Assembly: GCA_017431035.1 (NCBI GenBank)
Contig: JAFRLW010000032.1
Coordinates: 1-62,788 of the forward strand
Reading direction: 5' to 3'
Origin: Clostridia bacterium
Lineage (GTDB): Bacteria > Bacillota > Clostridia > Oscillospirales > Acutalibacteraceae
Length of the DNA stretch: 62,788 nucleotides
A program made the position numbers and the translations under genes. Below, piece after piece: positions 25,706 to 35,368 of the stretch; the first letter of the stretch is position 1; each line of letters begins with the position of its first letter. The notes under the pieces are model-generated. The model was not told where the DNA came from. It made no database searches and was given only the letters and a program-made list of their open reading frames with translations.

Positions 25706-26027
25706 TTATTCTTGTAGACATAAAAAGAGGTTTTTTGTCGCCGATTTTAATATTTGGTAATAATAAGTAGATTTAAAATATCGTTGTAATATTAAAAAAG
25801 TGATATTAATTTTAAGGACATAATCTTTTGCCTATATATCTGAAATGTTTAACCCAAATGAGCGCCGACAAATATCAAAAACGGTTTTAAACTCATAAAA
25901 AGTATTTAGAAAAGGAAAAATTTTTTTAAAATATATGTTGATTTTTTTAATAAAAAATAGTAACATAAATACAATGTATGATATCTTGAATATTATGCGT
26001 TAAAAATTGTTTTAAAGGTGTGTTTTT
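25706..26027. other. AT-rich intergenic region between dgoD and the glucosidase
   Basis: No gene, tRNA or strong hairpin was found. The right half holds the best promoter candidate for the glucosidase: TTGATT (25938-25943), 17 bases, TAACAT (25961-25966), followed about 45 bases later by AAAGGTG as ribosome binding site. The left half has only poly-A/T runs and no operator-like palindrome I could support. Confidence 0.45.
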
Positions 26028-27716
26028 ATGGAAAAAAGATGGTGGCAGGAAGCTGTTGTTTATCAGATTTACTGCAAAAGTTTCTGCGACTCAAACGGTG
26101 ACGGAATAGGTGATATTCGCGGTGTTATCAGCAAACTGCCGATGATAAAAGATTTAGGCGTGGACTGTATCTGGTTCAACCCGCTTTATAAGAGCCCTAT
26201 GGTGGATAACGGCTATGATATTTCCGATTATGAGGATATTGAGCCGGCGTACGGCACTATGGACGACTTCAAAGAACTTCTTGACAAGGCGCATTCTATG
26301 GGTATCCGCGTAATTATGGACCTTGTTTTAAATCATACTTCGGACGAGCATAAATGGTTTAAAGAGTCAAGAAAATCAAAGGATAACCCTTACCGTAATT
26401 TCTATTACTGGCGCCCTGCGAAACCTGACGGTAAAGAGCCTAACAACTGGGGCAACTACTTCTATGAGGGACGCGGTTCCGCCTGGGAGTTTGACGAACA
26501 GACAGGGGAGTATTATTTACATAACTATTCCTACAGAATGCCTGATTTGAACTGGGAATACGAGCCGCTGCGAGAGGCTATGTATAAAATGATGCGTTTC
26601 TGGCTTGATATGGGAATTGACGGTTTCCGTCTTGACGCTGTCAACCGCCTTAAAAAGCCCGAGGGACTGCCCGATTCTCAAAAACCGCCCACACCGCCCG
26701 TCGGTATCCACGGTTATGTTGTTGACCGTACCATTTGCGCCAATGTTCCCGGAATTCACGAGTTGCTTCGCGAGATTGCCAGGAACACCTGGGATAACTA
26801 CGATGTTATGACGGTAGGCGAAACGGGACAGGTAACGGCGGATATGGCACCCGATTTTGTGGGAGCCGATAATCACGAGCTTAATATGATTTTCCATTTT
26901 GAACTCGGCAAAAACGCAAAAATCATCACACCTAAAATATATAAAGAAACTCAGAAACGCTGGTTCACCGTTACGGAGCATAACGGCTGGGAGGCACAGT
27001 TCCTCTCAAACCACGACACTCCCCGTCAGGTTTCCCGTTTCGGAAATGACGGAGAATACCGTGTAGAGTCGGCAAAACTGCTTGCCACGCTTACTCATAC
27101 ATTCCCCGGTACGCCTTTTGTTTATCAGGGAGAAGAAATAGGTATGACCAATGTTTATTTTGACTCTATTGACGATTATGACGAGCGTTATACCGTAGGT
27201 AAGTACTATACCGCCGTTGAGGCGGGCGCCGACCCCGAGGAAACCCTTAAAATGCTTCAGCCGCTTAGCCGCGACAATGTCCGCACTCCTTATCAGTGGA
27301 ACGACAGCGAGAACGCAGGTTTCACAACGGGTAAACCGTGGATAAAGGTCAACCCCCGCTACAAAGAGATTAACCTTGAGGCAGACCTTAAATCAAAGGA
27401 CAGCATATTTGAATATTATAAAAAGATTATCAAAATGCGTAAAAACTGTCCCGCAATGGTTGACGGTAAACTTGATTTCTATATGTTTGACCACGAGAGT
27501 ATGCTGGTTTACACCCGTTCCTGCGCGAGACAGACATTACTGATAATCGCCAACTATTCGGATAACCCCGTTAAAATAGAAATACCCGAAGAACTCAAGT
27601 CCAAGAATTTCACCCGCATTCTTTCAAACAGGGAAGAGACCTCTCCCTCGCTTCTCAAAGAGCGTGAAGAGTGGCTTCCGTGGGAAACCGAAATTTACGA
27701 ACTCACAACGAATTAA
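26028..27716 (+). CDS. GH13 alpha-glucosidase (oligo-1,6-glucosidase type)
   Basis: A 562-residue cytoplasmic GH13 enzyme of the oligo-1,6-glucosidase/alpha-glucosidase group. It starts WWQEAVVYQIYCKSFCDSNG and has the GH13 regions in order: DLVLNHTSDEH, GFRLDAVN with nucleophile D203, VGETG with acid/base E265, and FLSNHDTPR with D330. The TPF(V)YQGEEIGMTN segment follows, and a C-terminal beta domain ends the protein (WLPWETEIYEL). Length fits the family. It hydrolyses alpha-1,4 or alpha-1,6 glucosyl ends of short imported maltodextrins or isomalto-oligosaccharides. No transporter or regulator is adjacent, and a strong terminator follows, so it is likely monocistronic. Confidence 0.92.
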   Translation: MEKRWWQEAVVYQIYCKSFCDSNGDGIGDIRGVISKLPMIKDLGVDCIWFNPLYKSPMVDNGYDISDYEDIEPAYGTMDDFKELLDKAHSMGIRVIMDLVLNHTSDEHKWFKESRKSKDNPYRNFYYWRPAKPDGKEPNNWGNYFYEGRGSAWEFDEQTGEYYLHNYSYRMPDLNWEYEPLREAMYKMMRFWLDMGIDGFRLDAVNRLKKPEGLPDSQKPPTPPVGIHGYVVDRTICANVPGIHELLREIARNTWDNYDVMTVGETGQVTADMAPDFVGADNHELNMIFHFELGKNAKIITPKIYKETQKRWFTVTEHNGWEAQFLSNHDTPRQVSRFGNDGEYRVESAKLLATLTHTFPGTPFVYQGEEIGMTNVYFDSIDDYDERYTVGKYYTAVEAGADPEETLKMLQPLSRDNVRTPYQWNDSENAGFTTGKPWIKVNPRYKEINLEADLKSKDSIFEYYKKIIKMRKNCPAMVDGKLDFYMFDHESMLVYTRSCARQTLLIIANYSDNPVKIEIPEELKSKNFTRILSNREETSPSLLKEREEWLPWETEIYELTTN

Positions 27717-27725
27717 GTGCAAAAA

Positions 27726-27745
27726 ACCGCCGAGAAATCGGCGGT
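27726..27745. terminator. Bidirectional terminator after the glucosidase
   Basis: An 8-bp GC-rich stem (ACCGCCGA 27726-27733, TCGGCGGT 27738-27745) with a GAAA tetraloop has flanking A-run and T-run, so it works for both convergent genes. Confidence 0.9.
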
Positions 27746-27755
27746 TTTTCATCTT

Positions 27756-28508
27756 TTATGAAATTTTTATCTGTTTACCCGTATTGTCAATTTCATAGTT
27801 TTTATCGTAGATTAGTTCGCTTATAAACACAAACTCATAGCCTTTATCTTTTAGTGTTTTAAGTATTGTAGGTAGGGCTTCTGGTGTGTGGTCGGCGTCA
27901 TTATGACAAAGAATAATACTGCCGGGGCAAACTTTGCTGATAACTCGGTTTGCTATACTTTCGGCGGTTGCTGTTTCTTTCCAGTCGAGAGAGTCAACGT
28001 TCCATTGTATCGCCTTCATATCAAGGGTGTTTACGGTGTTTATTACCGCTGAGTTATAATCGCCGTACGGCACACGAATTAGGGTGGGTGTTATACCCGT
28101 TATGCTCTCTATTTTTTCATTACAGGATAGTATTTCATCCTTGACTTTATCAACCGATATTTTTGTGAAATACGGGTGTGTATCAGAGTGGTTTTGCACC
28201 TGGTGACCGGCTTCATGTAAAGCCTTTACCGACTCAGGATATTTATCTACCCAGTTGCCGACCACAAAAAAGGTTGCGGGTACGTCATATTCCTTTAGTA
28301 TTTTTATAAGCGTTTCGGTGTCGTCGTTGCCCCAGGCGGCGTCAAAACTAATGGCTATTTTTTTGTCCGTTCTGTCGACGCAGTATATAGGCAAACTCTT
28401 TTCGCTGACGGCAAGTATTCTCACCGCACCCACAATTCCGAGCACAACGCCAAGCACGGCGCAAAGTACGCTTATTATTTGTTTTTTTGTAATAATAAGA
28501 TATTTCAT
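27756..28508 (-). CDS. Membrane-anchored polysaccharide deacetylase
   Basis: The ATG at 28508 (MKYLIITKKQIISVL) has GAAGG upstream and is preferred to the ATG at 28538, giving 250 residues. A single N-terminal hydrophobic segment (IISVLCAVLGVVLGIVGAV) anchors it, with the NodB-type deacetylase domain outside. Motif 1 is ISFDAAWGND, with Ala in place of the second Asp of the usual TFDDG; this is seen in the PdaB/YlxY-like sporulation branch. Motif 2 is HSDTHPYF with the zinc histidines. VPYGDYN and a late LCHNDADHTPEAL correspond to the R-P-Y/F-G and LLH regions. It would remove N-acetyl groups from peptidoglycan or another wall glycan. It is convergent with the glucosidase and divergent from the ABC exporter. 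Confidence 0.85.
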   Translation of the reverse strand: MKYLIITKKQIISVLCAVLGVVLGIVGAVRILAVSEKSLPIYCVDRTDKKIAISFDAAWGNDDTETLIKILKEYDVPATFFVVGNWVDKYPESVKALHEAGHQVQNHSDTHPYFTKISVDKVKDEILSCNEKIESITGITPTLIRVPYGDYNSAVINTVNTLDMKAIQWNVDSLDWKETATAESIANRVISKVCPGSIILCHNDADHTPEALPTILKTLKDKGYEFVFISELIYDKNYEIDNTGKQIKIS

Positions 28509-28573
28509 ATATAACCCTTCTTTTATTAGAGTTTTCACTTTCTAAATAATATGAAAAACAATACTCGTTTATG

Positions 28574-28602
28574 TTGAAAAAGAGTGCGTCTTGGTATATA
28601 AT
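28574..28602 (+). promoter_or_regulatory. Sigma-A promoter of the ABC exporter operon
   Basis: TTGAAA (28574-28579), a 17-base spacer and TATAAT (28597-28602) lie directly before AAGGAGGGG (28610-28618) and the ATG at 28625, so the leader is very short. Confidence 0.65.
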
Positions 28603-28624
28603 CAAAAAAAGGAGGGGAAGATAA

Positions 28625-29326
28625 ATGCTTAAAATAAACAACCTGACAAAACTTTACCAAAACGGAAAGGGTATAAAAGATTTGTCAATTCATATAAAAC
28701 CCGGTGAAATATACGGTTTTATAGGACATAACGGAGCCGGAAAAACAACCACGCTTAAATCGGTTGCCGGTATAACTCCTTTTGATAGCGGAGAGGTCTT
28801 AATAGACGGAATATCCATAAAAGACGAGCCGCTTCGTGCAAAAAAGATAATGGCTTATATACCCGATAACCCCGATATATATGACTTTATGAAGGGTATC
28901 GCTTATCTTGATTTTATCGCCGATATTTACGGTGTTAAAGAAGAAAGAAAAGAACTGATAGATAAGTATGCCACGCTTTTTGAAATAAAGGATAGCCTTA
29001 GTGAGCCTGTTTCTTCCTATTCTCACGGTATGAAACAAAAACTTGTAATCATTTCGGCGCTGATACACAGTCCTAAACTATTGCTTATGGATGAGCCTTT
29101 TGTAGGTCTTGACCCGAAAGCCACGCACATTTTCAAAGAGATTATGAAAGATATTTGTAAAAATGGCGGAAGCGTTTTCTTCTCGACCCACGTGCTTGAC
29201 GTTGCGGAAAAACTTTGCGACGAGGTTGCCATAGTAAAGGACAGCGTGCTTATAAAATCAGGCACTATGGAAGAGGTCAAGGGTGATGACTCGCTCGAAG
29301 ACGTATTTCTTGAACTGGAGGGCTGA
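28625..29326 (+). CDS. ABC transporter ATP-binding protein
   Basis: A 233-residue ATPase with Walker A GHNGAGKTTT (about residues 38-47), the signature region SSYSHGMKQKL, Walker B LLLMDEPFVGLDP and the H-loop STHVLD. It is typical of the DRI/ABC-2 export group (CcmA/NatA-like). It pairs with the permease that starts 3 bases after its stop. There are no substrate clues. The short C-terminus without extra domains is normal for this group. Confidence 0.93.
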   Translation: MLKINNLTKLYQNGKGIKDLSIHIKPGEIYGFIGHNGAGKTTTLKSVAGITPFDSGEVLIDGISIKDEPLRAKKIMAYIPDNPDIYDFMKGIAYLDFIADIYGVKEERKELIDKYATLFEIKDSLSEPVSSYSHGMKQKLVIISALIHSPKLLLMDEPFVGLDPKATHIFKEIMKDICKNGGSVFFSTHVLDVAEKLCDEVAIVKDSVLIKSGTMEEVKGDDSLEDVFLELEG

Positions 29327-29329
29327 TAT

Positions 29330-30952
29330 ATGCTGAAAGCCCTTTATAAAAAGCAATTTATGGAGATGTATTGCGGTCTTTTCAAAAATCGCAAAACGGG
29401 AAAACCTTTCAAAACAGGCGGAATTATCGCCCTTGGTTTATTGCTGCTTTTTAGTTATTTATCGCTTGGATTATTCTTTTTTATGTTAGCCGATAGTATG
29501 ACGGCGCAGTTTTCGGGAAGCAGTATAGAATACTTGCCCTTTACGGTTATGGGAATAGCGGCGTTCTCGGTGTGTCTTTACGTTATAGGTATTTATTCAA
29601 ATACTATGCTTTACGGCGCAAAGGATAATGAACTGCTTTTATCCCTGCCCATACCGCCCTCTAAAATACTGCTTGTCAGGATAAGTGTTTTGTATATAAG
29701 TTGCCTTTTCCTTTCAAGTCTTGTGCTGGTGCCAACTTTTATAGCTTTTCTTATTGAAGTAAAGGTGACCGCCGCCATTATAGCAGGCGGAGTGTTTGGA
29801 ATACTGCTTTTTTCACTCCTTGCAACTACTTTCTCGGCGGTACTCGGTTTTATTATCGCCTATATAACCTCAAAGGTTAAACGCAAAAATATGGTTAGCG
29901 TTTTCTTGACCCTTTCATTTTTAGCGCTTTACTATTATTTTTACTTTAAGAGTCGTTCTATAATAAGTTCAATTGTAGCAAACGGCGAGAAAACTTCTAA
30001 AGCGATAAAAAAATGGGGATATATTTTCTACCTTTTTGGAAAGGCGAGCAGCGGAAAAATCCTCTATTTATTTATCTTTGCAATTATCTCGGCGGTTCTT
30101 TTTTGTCTTCTAATTTTTGTGTTGTCAAAAACCTTTTATAAAGTAACCGGCGGTGTAGCCAAAAAAGGTAAGACCCGAAAAACTAAAACCGTTTCAAAGA
30201 TTAACAACGTTAATAAAGCAATGCTGAAAAGAGAGTTTTCACGCTTTTTCTCAAGCACTGTTTATCTGATAAATGTGGGACTCGGCTCTATTATTATGCT
30301 TTTGGGTGCAGTTGCCGTTATAATATTCGGGCGTGATATAAACAAAGCGATTGCCCTGATGTTAAATGCGGCGCCGCATTTTATAGTACAGAATATCGAG
30401 TACCTTAAAAATCTTGCTATAATCGTTATTTCCGCATTTGCAGGCTCTATGGTTTACTATACCGCACCTTCAATTTCAATGGAGGGCAAAAGTTTTTGGA
30501 TAATCCGCACGGCGCCTATAAAAGCCAAAAGTGTACTAAACGCTAAAATTAAAGCCCATTTGATACTGGCGGGAATACCGGGAGTAATACTTACTTTGAC
30601 CGCTTCGATAGTGTTAAGGGTAGGGATAATATGTACCGTTACAAACTCTTTGTTTACCCTCTCTTTTATACTGTTTATCGGTGCTTTAGGGCTTGGATTA
30701 AACCTTAAAATGCCTAATCTCGACTGGAACGATGAGTCGGTACCTGTAAAACAAAGTATGCCTGTAACAATAACCTTCTTTGTAGGATTTATAGCTGTTA
30801 TTCTTTTAGCCTTTATAGGTTTTGTTTCTAAATTGTTTTTGATAAAAGAAACGCTTGGACTTTTCCTCTCTGTGCCTTTAGTTTTAGCGTCCTTTATAAT
30901 GCTTTACCGCATAAATAAAAACGCCGAAAAGACGCTTTTAAGTATCGGATAA
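29330..30952 (+). CDS. ABC exporter permease, large multi-span type
   Basis: A 540-residue integral membrane protein with about a dozen hydrophobic stretches (for example IALGLLLLFSYLSLGLFFFM, LLFSLLATTFSAVLGFIIAY, VTITFFVGFIAVILLAFIGF). Its layout resembles the clostridial putative ABC exporters of about 530-560 residues that accompany a lone CcmA-type ATPase. The ribosome binding site GGAGGG lies inside the end of the ATPase gene, showing coupled expression. The cargo is unknown; peptides, antibiotics or lipids are all possible in this group. Confidence 0.85.
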   Translation: MLKALYKKQFMEMYCGLFKNRKTGKPFKTGGIIALGLLLLFSYLSLGLFFFMLADSMTAQFSGSSIEYLPFTVMGIAAFSVCLYVIGIYSNTMLYGAKDNELLLSLPIPPSKILLVRISVLYISCLFLSSLVLVPTFIAFLIEVKVTAAIIAGGVFGILLFSLLATTFSAVLGFIIAYITSKVKRKNMVSVFLTLSFLALYYYFYFKSRSIISSIVANGEKTSKAIKKWGYIFYLFGKASSGKILYLFIFAIISAVLFCLLIFVLSKTFYKVTGGVAKKGKTRKTKTVSKINNVNKAMLKREFSRFFSSTVYLINVGLGSIIMLLGAVAVIIFGRDINKAIALMLNAAPHFIVQNIEYLKNLAIIVISAFAGSMVYYTAPSISMEGKSFWIIRTAPIKAKSVLNAKIKAHLILAGIPGVILTLTASIVLRVGIICTVTNSLFTLSFILFIGALGLGLNLKMPNLDWNDESVPVKQSMPVTITFFVGFIAVILLAFIGFVSKLFLIKETLGLFLSVPLVLASFIMLYRINKNAEKTLLSIG

Positions 30953-30967
30953 AGAAAAGAACAAAAT

Positions 30968-30998
30968 AAAAACGCTTTCCAAAACGGAAAGCGTTTTT
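30968..30998. terminator. Terminator after the ABC exporter operon
   Basis: A 13-bp stem (30968-30980 with 30986-30998; core CGCTTTCC/GGAAAGCG) with A- and T-rich arms. It serves the exporter on + and the amidohydrolase, which ends at 31004, on -. Confidence 0.9.
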
Positions 30999-31003
30999 TG
31001 TGT

Positions 31004-31807
31004 TTATATACCGTAAACCTTTTTTGCGTTAAGGTATGAGATTTTTTCTCTCTCGTCGTTATCAAGCGGTAAATCCTCAAAAATCTTTACCTCGTTAGAT
31101 AGGTTATGAAGAGGATAATCGGTGCCGAAAAGAACACGGTCAGCGCCGTAAGTCCTTATAACCTCCATAGCCTTTTCCTTTCCTATGTAGCACAAGGCGG
31201 AAGAGGTGTCGACATATAGATTTTCAAAATCATATAGATACCGCACCGCAGTTTCCCAAAGCGACCAGCCGCCCAGGTGTGCACCGATTACAATAAGACC
31301 GGGACGGCGTTTCAACAGGGGAGATAGGCGGTTTGGATTTGAAAAATCATACCTTTTATCGCCCGTATGCATAAGAACGGGGAGTCCTAATTCTTCACAG
31401 ATATCATACGCCTCTTCAAACCCTTTGCAGTCAACGGCAAAATGTTGAATATCGGGGTGTATTTTAATGCCGTGCAGTCCGAGATTTTTAAGGTGCATAA
31501 TATCGGCTCTCATATCCTCGCTTTCGGGATGTATTGTGCCAAGACCGATTAGTTTATCGCTTCTTTTATCTACCTCATCTGCAATAAACTCATTAATGCT
31601 TTTGACCTGGTGAGGCGTTGTGGCAACCGACTGAACGATAAAACGGTCAATTCCGGCTTTTTCGCCGTCGCTTATCAGTTGTTCAACCGTTCCGTCGTGA
31701 TATGGTTTTTCAAGGTAAAAATCACCGGTAGCAAGTACGGCGCGTGGTAGTATTTTATGGGGATAAATATGACAATGTGCGTCATATAGGGGGAAGTTCT
31801 TTATCAT
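31004..31807 (-). CDS. Amidohydrolase-family metal-dependent hydrolase
   Basis: A 267-residue TIM-barrel protein of the amidohydrolase-2 family. It starts YDAHCHIYPHKILP (HxH-type metal ligands), then has GLGTIHPE, LHGIKIHPDIQHF (His), LPVLMHTGD (His), VIGAHLGGW and the closing VLFGTDYPLHN (catalytic Asp). Members include decarboxylases and lactonases; the substrate is not readable here. The gene lies 9 bases after the alpha/beta hydrolase, in the ychF-alr-glpK run. Confidence 0.85.
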   Translation of the reverse strand: MIKNFPLYDAHCHIYPHKILPRAVLATGDFYLEKPYHDGTVEQLISDGEKAGIDRFIVQSVATTPHQVKSINEFIADEVDKRSDKLIGLGTIHPESEDMRADIMHLKNLGLHGIKIHPDIQHFAVDCKGFEEAYDICEELGLPVLMHTGDKRYDFSNPNRLSPLLKRRPGLIVIGAHLGGWSLWETAVRYLYDFENLYVDTSSALCYIGKEKAMEVIRTYGADRVLFGTDYPLHNLSNEVKIFEDLPLDNDEREKISYLNAKKVYGI

Positions 31808-31816
31808 TGGTATTCC

Positions 31817-32731
31817 TTATTTCATAAACTCGAGCAAATCTTCTATCATTTCATCTTTGCAGGTATCGTTGTGTATTTCGTGACGGCAGTTTTCGTAAAT
31901 CTTCATTTTCACGTCTTTGCCGTATTTTTTGTAGTTTACATAAACCTTGTTTACGCCTTTGCCTTTGTCGCCTACGGGGTCATCCGAACCGCTGACTAAA
32001 AAGATAGGCATATCGTCTCTTAGTTTCTTTATATATTTCGGCTTATTGGTCAGATAATTCAGTTTTACAAGGTCATGCATAGCGCTGATGCTGAAATTAA
32101 AATGGCAGTATTTGTCATCTTTGTGCTTTTCTATTATATCCTGGTCTTTTGTAAGCCACTCATAATCATGCCTGCCCTCAAAACCGTCGTTGTATTTTCC
32201 AAATGCCATATTATCAAGCAGGGGAGAAAAAGCCTTTTTACCTTTGAAAAGTGCTAAAATATCGGCTAAAAGCAGTCCTATGGGTGCCATTGGATTAGGT
32301 CCGCCGGTTCCGCAAATTATAAGTTTATCAATGCCTTCGGGGTGTAGCGCCGCCGCAAGACGAACGATAAACGACCCCATACTGTGCCCCATAAGGATAA
32401 AGGGGAGACCTTTGTTGTTTTTTCTAAGTTTCTCACCAAAAAGATAAACATCTTCGGCAAGTAGTTTATAGCCTTTCTTTTTGGCTATAAAGCCGAGTTC
32501 CGAGTCGTTGTTTACAGAGTGTCCGTGACCTAAATTGTCATACCCCGCAACGATATATCCGTTTTGCGCTAAGGTTGACATAAACCAGTCATATCTGCCT
32601 ATGTGTTCGGTCATTCCGTGTACCAAATGGAAAACTCCTTTATGCGTTCCGTTCGGTAAATAGATAACTCCTTTTAAGGTGTGGATTTTGTCGGATGAGG
32701 GCATTTTTATGGTGGTTTTTGTAAAGTCCAT
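31817..32731 (-). CDS. Alpha/beta hydrolase, monoacylglycerol-lipase-like
   Basis: A 304-residue serine hydrolase of the hydrolase_4/lysophospholipase group. It has an oxyanion-region HLVHGMTEHIGRYDWF, GYDNLGHGHS, the nucleophile elbow LMGHSMGSFI, the acid in VSGSDDPVGDKGKG and the His in ENCRHEIHND. No signal peptide is present. Its location 13 bases downstream of glycerol kinase supports release of glycerol from monoacylglycerol-like lipids for phosphorylation, though this link is inferred. Confidence 0.88.
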   Translation of the reverse strand: MDFTKTTIKMPSSDKIHTLKGVIYLPNGTHKGVFHLVHGMTEHIGRYDWFMSTLAQNGYIVAGYDNLGHGHSVNNDSELGFIAKKKGYKLLAEDVYLFGEKLRKNNKGLPFILMGHSMGSFIVRLAAALHPEGIDKLIICGTGGPNPMAPIGLLLADILALFKGKKAFSPLLDNMAFGKYNDGFEGRHDYEWLTKDQDIIEKHKDDKYCHFNFSISAMHDLVKLNYLTNKPKYIKKLRDDMPIFLVSGSDDPVGDKGKGVNKVYVNYKKYGKDVKMKIYENCRHEIHNDTCKDEMIEDLLEFMK

Positions 32732-32744
32732 ATTAGTCTCTCCT

Positions 32745-34229
32745 TTAGTTTGAAAATTGTTTTACTGCGTTTACAGCTTTACTCCAGCCGTTTTTAAGGA
32801 TAAAGCGTTCGGTGTTTTCCATTTTCGGCGTATAGGTTTTTACGAGATCATCTTTCGGTAAATCTTCTTTGCCGTTCCATAGTTTTACGGTTATTCCCGC
32901 AATATACGCCGCACCCATTGCGGTAGCTTCAGCGTTATCGGGACAATGAACAACAGCGTCTGAAATATCAGACTGAAACTGCATAAGCAGTCCGTTTTTA
33001 GAGGCTCCGCCGTCGGCTTTAAGGGTGGTGACTTTTAATCCCGAGTCGGCGCTCATAGCGTTTATGAGGTCATCGGTTTGGTATGCTATTGCTTCAAGTG
33101 CCGCACGGGCAATATGATTTCGGTTAGAGCCTCTTGTAAGCCCTAAAATTGCACCTCTCGCTTTCATATCCCAATGCGGTGCGCCAAGTCCCGTGAAGGC
33201 GGGAACAATATATACTCCGCCCGTGTTTTCAACCTTTTTTGCACAGGTTTCACTATCGGGGGCGTCTTTGATGATTTTCAATTCGTCACGCAGCCACTGT
33301 ATAACCGCACCGCCTATAAATACGCTTCCCTCAAGGGCATATTGCGGTTTTTCGCCGTCAAATGTGGCTATAAGCGTTGTAAGTGTGCCGTTTTTTCCGC
33401 TTTTTGCGTCATTTCCCGTGTTCATAAGCAGGAAACATCCCGTGCCGTAGGTGTTTTTGACGTCGCCGGGATAAAAACATTTTTGACCGAAAAGCGCCGA
33501 CTGTTGATCGCCTACAAGCGCACCTACTGGGATAGTATGTCCCAAAATATTTACATTTCCGTAGTTGTGTCCGCTCGGGTAAACTTGCGGCAGCATACTT
33601 TCGGGTATATCAAAAAGGTTTAACAGTTTTTTGTCATAGCATAGATTATGAATATCAAAAAGCATTGTTCGACAGGCGTTTGTGTAATCGGTGGCGTGTA
33701 TCTCTCCGCCTGATAATATCCACAAAAGCCAGGTGTCTATTGTGCCGAAAAGCAGGTCGCCCTGTTTTGCCTTTTCTCTTGCGCCCTCTACATTATCAAG
33801 TATCCATTTTATCTTTGTGGCGCTGAAATAGGCGTCTATTTTAAGACCTGTAACATCCCTTATATAATCCTCATATCCGTCGGCTATAAGTTGCTCACAG
33901 TATTCGGCAGTCCTGCGACATTGCCAAACTATAGCGTTATATATCGGCTTTCCGGTCTTTTTATCCCAAACAACCGTTGTTTCCCTTTGATTAGTTATGC
34001 CTATTCCGGCAATCTCGATAGGGTCAATATTTGCTTTATCTACCGCCTCTTTTATTGCATTATATTGTGCGGTAAAAATCTCTTCCGGGTCATGCTCTAC
34101 AAAAGAGGGGTTTGGATAAATCTGAGTAAACTCGTTTTGCGCTACGGAGATTATACTGCCGCTTTTGTCGGTGATAATCGCTCTTGCACTTGTTGTGCCT
34201 TCATCAAGGGTTAAAATGTATTTTTTCAT
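32745..34229 (-). CDS. glpK: Glycerol kinase
   Basis: A 494-residue FGGY kinase with typical glycerol kinase marks: [93 protein letters not shown] and [15 protein letters not shown]. It makes sn-glycerol-3-phosphate from glycerol and ATP in the cytoplasm. Its start overlaps the stop of alr by four bases (ATGA), so expression is coupled. No glpF or glpD is adjacent. Confidence 0.95.
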   Translation of the reverse strand: MKKYILTLDEGTTSARAIITDKSGSIISVAQNEFTQIYPNPSFVEHDPEEIFTAQYNAIKEAVDKANIDPIEIAGIGITNQRETTVVWDKKTGKPIYNAIVWQCRRTAEYCEQLIADGYEDYIRDVTGLKIDAYFSATKIKWILDNVEGAREKAKQGDLLFGTIDTWLLWILSGGEIHATDYTNACRTMLFDIHNLCYDKKLLNLFDIPESMLPQVYPSGHNYGNVNILGHTIPVGALVGDQQSALFGQKCFYPGDVKNTYGTGCFLLMNTGNDAKSGKNGTLTTLIATFDGEKPQYALEGSVFIGGAVIQWLRDELKIIKDAPDSETCAKKVENTGGVYIVPAFTGLGAPHWDMKARGAILGLTRGSNRNHIARAALEAIAYQTDDLINAMSADSGLKVTTLKADGGASKNGLLMQFQSDISDAVVHCPDNAEATAMGAAYIAGITVKLWNGKEDLPKDDLVKTYTPKMENTERFILKNGWSKAVNAVKQFSN

Positions 34230-35350
34230 TTTTTATTCACCACTATTCTCGGTACTCTTTTTCCTACACCGCATATTATTTCATAACTTATCGTATTCGC
34301 CATATCTGCAAGAATATTTGGCGATAAGTCCTTGCCGAAAAGTATTACCTCGTCGCCAGGATTTGTATCAATACCCGTTACGTCAATAAGCATTTGATCC
34401 ATACAAACCCTGCCTAACACCTTTGCTTTTTTACCGTTTATAAGTACATAGGCTTTGTTTGAAAGGGCTCTCGGATAACCGTCGGCATAACCTACGGCTA
34501 CAGTCGCAACCGTCATTTTCTTTTCCGCTTTGAAAGTTCTGCCGTAACTTAACGTTTCGCCCGTGTTGATATCTTTTACAAAGGTAACAACCGATTTCAG
34601 CGTCATAACGGGTGTGAGTTCCGGCATAGAGAGTTTGCTGTCCGGCTCTAAACCGTAGAGAATGATTCCCGGTCGGCAAACGGTATCTTTTGTAAGATTT
34701 GTATGATCCATTATAGCAGCGGAATTGCAACAAGAGGGGATAAGGTTTACGCCCTCTGCTTTAAGTTTTTCTATAAGGGTGACAAAGCGTTTGTATTGAA
34801 TATCGGTAAACCCGTCGTCGCAGTTTTCTTCTTTGTCCGCATCGGCAAAATGGGTGAAAATACCGATAAAATCGAGATTCTTGATGTTAAGCGTACTTAT
34901 AAGTTCTAAGTATCCGTCACCGTTCTCCCTGAAATTGAAACCGAGTCTGCCCATACCGGTATCAACCTTCAGGTAGCATTTTAGTCTTTTGTCAAAACCG
35001 GCGCAACTTTTTGCTAAAGATAATCCGTAATCATAAGAATAAACACACTGAATAATGTCGTTTTCTATCAACTCTTTTGCATTTTCCGGCGGTGTATAGC
35101 CTAATATAAGAATAGGTTCTTTTACCGATAATTCACGAAGTTCGATAGCCTCGCAAAGATTTGATACGGCAAAACCGTACACCCCTGCTTCACGCAGTGC
35201 CGGTACAACGTTTTTAACGCCGTGACCATAGGCGTCCGCTTTAACCACCGCCATAATTTTGTTATCTTTACAGTGCGATTTCACAACCTCTAAATTGTGC
35301 TTTAGAGCGTCAATATCAATTTCTGCCCAAACACGCCTTAAATAGTTCAT
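34226..35350 (-). CDS. alr: Alanine racemase
   Basis: The frame can start with TTG at 35368, but ATG 35350 ([16 protein letters not shown]) matches the usual N-terminus, giving 374 residues. The PLP lysine is in [11 protein letters not shown], the catalytic Tyr in [11 protein letters not shown], and [12 protein letters not shown] is the C-terminal family signature. It makes D-alanine for peptidoglycan. It lies 18 bases after ychF and overlaps glpK. Confidence 0.95.
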   Translation of the reverse strand: MNYLRRVWAEIDIDALKHNLEVVKSHCKDNKIMAVVKADAYGHGVKNVVPALREAGVYGFAVSNLCEAIELRELSVKEPILILGYTPPENAKELIENDIIQCVYSYDYGLSLAKSCAGFDKRLKCYLKVDTGMGRLGFNFRENGDGYLELISTLNIKNLDFIGIFTHFADADKEENCDDGFTDIQYKRFVTLIEKLKAEGVNLIPSCCNSAAIMDHTNLTKDTVCRPGIILYGLEPDSKLSMPELTPVMTLKSVVTFVKDINTGETLSYGRTFKAEKKMTVATVAVGYADGYPRALSNKAYVLINGKKAKVLGRVCMDQMLIDVTGIDTNPGDEVILFGKDLSPNILADMANTISYEIICGVGKRVPRIVVNKK

Positions 35351-35368
35351 ACTACTACCGTCTTTCAA

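Noticed and set aside
25706-26027. Possible small RNA or riboswitch upstream of the glucosidase
   Set aside because: No stable stem-loop set or conserved riboswitch core was found, only A/T runs and one promoter candidate.
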